Positions 62,653 to 64,000 of a stretch of DNA of 64,000 nt are shown one piece after another. Position 1 is the stretch's first letter; every line of letters starts with the position of its first letter. The translations under genes and the position numbers were made by a program. The stretch spans positions 1 to 64,000 of the forward strand of contig NZ_VEGH01000001.1 in the NCBI RefSeq assembly GCF_007679345.1. Direction: 5' to 3'. The notes beneath the pieces were generated by a model, which did not search any database, was not told where the DNA came from, and saw only the letters and a list, made by a program, of their open reading frames with translations. Origin of the DNA: Cellulosimicrobium cellulans. GTDB taxonomy: Bacteria; Actinomycetota; Actinomycetes; Actinomycetales; Cellulomonadaceae.

Positions 62653-62678
62653 GTTCAGCAGACTAAACGCGCGTTCAG
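62642..62678 (-). promoter_or_regulatory. Twin TetR operators and leaderless promoter
   Basis: GCTGAAC-GCAT-GTTCAGC (62642-62659, perfect seven-base arms) and CTAAACGCGCGTTCAG (62663-62678, one mismatch) are centred exactly 20 bases apart, two helical turns. Their common half-site is TGAACG. The -10 hexamer TAGTCT (62660-62665) lies between them, so binding would block initiation. Confidence 0.75.
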
Positions 62679-62755
62679 TCCGCCCGCAAGGGGGTCACGA
62701 CGGCCGCCCCGGGGGCCGCGGCGGGCCGGCGGCGGGCGGCGGCGGGCCGGCGGTG

Positions 62756-64000
62756 TCAGCCCTCGGCGCGCGCCTGCACCCGCGCGGTGTCGGCGCGCGT
62801 GAGCCGCACCGCCTCGCCGAGGTCGGCGGCCTGCGCCACCCGCATCCCCTCGGGGGCCTGGCCCTTCTCGAGCGACCCCGCGGGCACCACCGCGTGCGTG
62901 AACCCGAGCCGCGCCGCCTCCGCCAGCCGGCGCGCGGTGCCGGTCACCGGGCGGATCTCCCCGGCCAGCCCGACCTCCCCGATCGCGACGAGCCGCGGCG
63001 GGAGCGCGACGTTCTCCCGGCTGCTGACGGTCGCCAGCGCGAGGGCGAGGTCCGCGGCGGGCTCGACGACGCGGGCGCCGCCGACGGTCGACACGTACAC
63101 GTCCTGGTCGCCGACCTTCAGGCCCGCCCGCCGCTGCAGCACCGCGAGCACCATCGCGAGCCGGCTGCCGTCGACGCCGCTGGTGGTGCGGCGCGGGTTG
63201 CTGAGCATCGACGGCGCGACCAGCGCCTGCACCTCGGTCGCGAGCGGGCGGCGGCCCTCCAGGGTCACCGTGACGCAGGTGCCGGGCACGTGGTGCCGCT
63301 CGTGCGACACGAACAGCCCCGACGGGTCGGCCAGGCCGACGATGCCGGTCTCGGTCAGGTCGAAGCAGCCGACCTCGTCGGTCGGGCCGAACCGGTTCTT
63401 GGTCGCCCGCAGCAGCCGCAGGCGCGAGTGCCGGTCGCCCTCGAACTGGCACACCACGTCCACCAGGTGCTCCAGCGTGCGCGGTCCCGCGACCGACCCG
63501 TCCTTGGTGACGTGCCCGACGAGGAGCACGGGCAGCGCGCGCTCCTTGGCGGCCGAGATGAGCGCGGCAGCGACCTCGCGCACCTGGGCCACGCCGCCCG
63601 GCGAGCCCTCCACGGCCGACGACGCCACCGTCTGCACCGAGTCGAGCACGAGCAGGTCGGGCTCGGTCTGCGCGAGGTGGCCGAGGATCGTGCCGAGGTC
63701 GGTCTCGGCCGTGAGCAGCAGGGTGTCCGCGAGCGCCCCGATCCGCTCGGCGCGCAGCCGCACCTGGCCGGCCGACTCCTCCCCCGTCACGTAGAGGACC
63801 GTCCGCCCGCCGGTCGCGGCGCGGCTGGCGACGTCGAGCAGCAGCGTCGACTTGCCGACGCCGGGCTCGCCCGCGAGCAGCACCACCGCGCCGGGCACCA
63901 GCCCGCCGCCGAGGACGCGGTCGAGCTCGCCCACGCCGGTCGGCAGGGCGCGCGCCGCCTCGACGTCGATCTCCGCGATCGGCCGGGCCGCCCCGCGCAG
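62756..64000 (-). CDS. radA: DNA repair protein RadA (N-terminus cut by window edge)
   Basis: At least 414 codons are present; the reading frame continues past base 64000, so the N-terminal zinc finger is outside. The RecA-like core shows Walker A LAGEPGVGKSTLLLD, LLVLDSVQTVASS (Walker B), the RadA-specific KNRFG motif in RATKNRFGPTDEVG and a C-terminal Lon-protease-like domain (about the last 170 residues, VSTVGGARVVEPAADLALAL). RadA/Sms is a branch-migration helicase in recombination repair. It ends 100 bases before the TetR promoter on the same strand. Confidence 0.96.
   Translation of the reverse strand: MRGAARPIAEIDVEAARALPTGVGELDRVLGGGLVPGAVVLLAGEPGVGKSTLLLDVASRAATGGRTVLYVTGEESAGQVRLRAERIGALADTLLLTAETDLGTILGHLAQTEPDLLVLDSVQTVASSAVEGSPGGVAQVREVAAALISAAKERALPVLLVGHVTKDGSVAGPRTLEHLVDVVCQFEGDRHSRLRLLRATKNRFGPTDEVGCFDLTETGIVGLADPSGLFVSHERHHVPGTCVTVTLEGRRPLATEVQALVAPSMLSNPRRTTSGVDGSRLAMVLAVLQRRAGLKVGDQDVYVSTVGGARVVEPAADLALALATVSSRENVALPPRLVAIGEVGLAGEIRPVTGTARRLAEAARLGFTHAVVPAGSLEKGQAPEGMRVAQAADLGEAVRLTRADTARVQARAEG

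Overview
The window is very GC-rich chromosomal DNA. Genes use GTG starts freely, neighbouring genes often share stop and start codons (GTGA, ATGA, TGATG), and many promoters have a TAnnnT -10 box ending 6-7 bases before the start codon, which means leaderless mRNAs. With actinobacterial-type topA, an OleBC fusion and PspC and LAL-type regulators, this points to an Actinomycetota genome. The frd/fum and sugar-enzyme content fits Micrococcales such as Cellulomonas, but that placement is an inference.

Layout. 0-5.3 kb: a possible IS110-type transposase tail, then a minus-strand operon of HAD phosphatase, phnD, phnC, phnE, phnE and an RpiR regulator, behind a candidate PHO box. 5.4-11.9 kb: a hypothetical protein, a PspC protein, a second HAD enzyme, a 38-residue ORF, a 995-residue LAL/LuxR regulator and an alpha/beta hydrolase. 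12-24 kb: acyl-CoA ligase, a MetE-like methyltransferase, ppc, tkt, orphan nrdI, a stand-alone LigD-type polymerase, a DUF5701 protein and a sulfurtransferase. 23.9-28.6 kb: a complete oleA-oleBC-oleD operon for long-chain olefin synthesis. 28.8-36.3 kb: small proteins, a fatty acid desaturase facing a cold-shock gene, tRNA-Thr(CGT), a secreted peptidase-like hydrolase, holB, tmk and an oxidoreductase. 36.4-45 kb: gldA, then a minus-strand operon of a DASS dicarboxylate transporter, fumC and frdABCD, with a divergent CitB-like regulator whose receiver domain is degenerate. 45-50.3 kb: GH13 amylase-family enzyme, topA and a PAP2 phosphatase.

The most interesting part is 50.5-53.9 kb, a five-gene operon. 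It has a 40-residue precursor peptide missed by a simple ORF length cut, a radical SAM enzyme, an M50-like membrane metalloprotease, an ABC ATPase and a membrane permease. Gene order and the peptide core (DLWYFINSGNGKWIAGA against DLWYFVKSKENRWILGSGH of Bacillus subtilis YydF/EpeX) identify it as an epipeptide (Yyd/Epe) system. The two residues epimerised in Bacillus (Val36 and Ile44) correspond to Ile29 and Ile37 here, with the same spacing of eight. The operon looks less GC-extreme than its flanks, has a palindrome bracketing its -10 box, and ends at a hairpin.

54-64 kb: a VOC protein, an OmpR-type two-component system, an aldo/keto reductase, a one-pass membrane protein, a TetR/ABC exporter operon with two operator palindromes, and the C-terminal part of radA. 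The two-component promoter carries four NNCAGG boxes at exact 11-base spacing. Similar phased boxes lie before pspC, before the small ORF/LAL regulator and before the hydrolase at 11213, suggesting a shared regulon.
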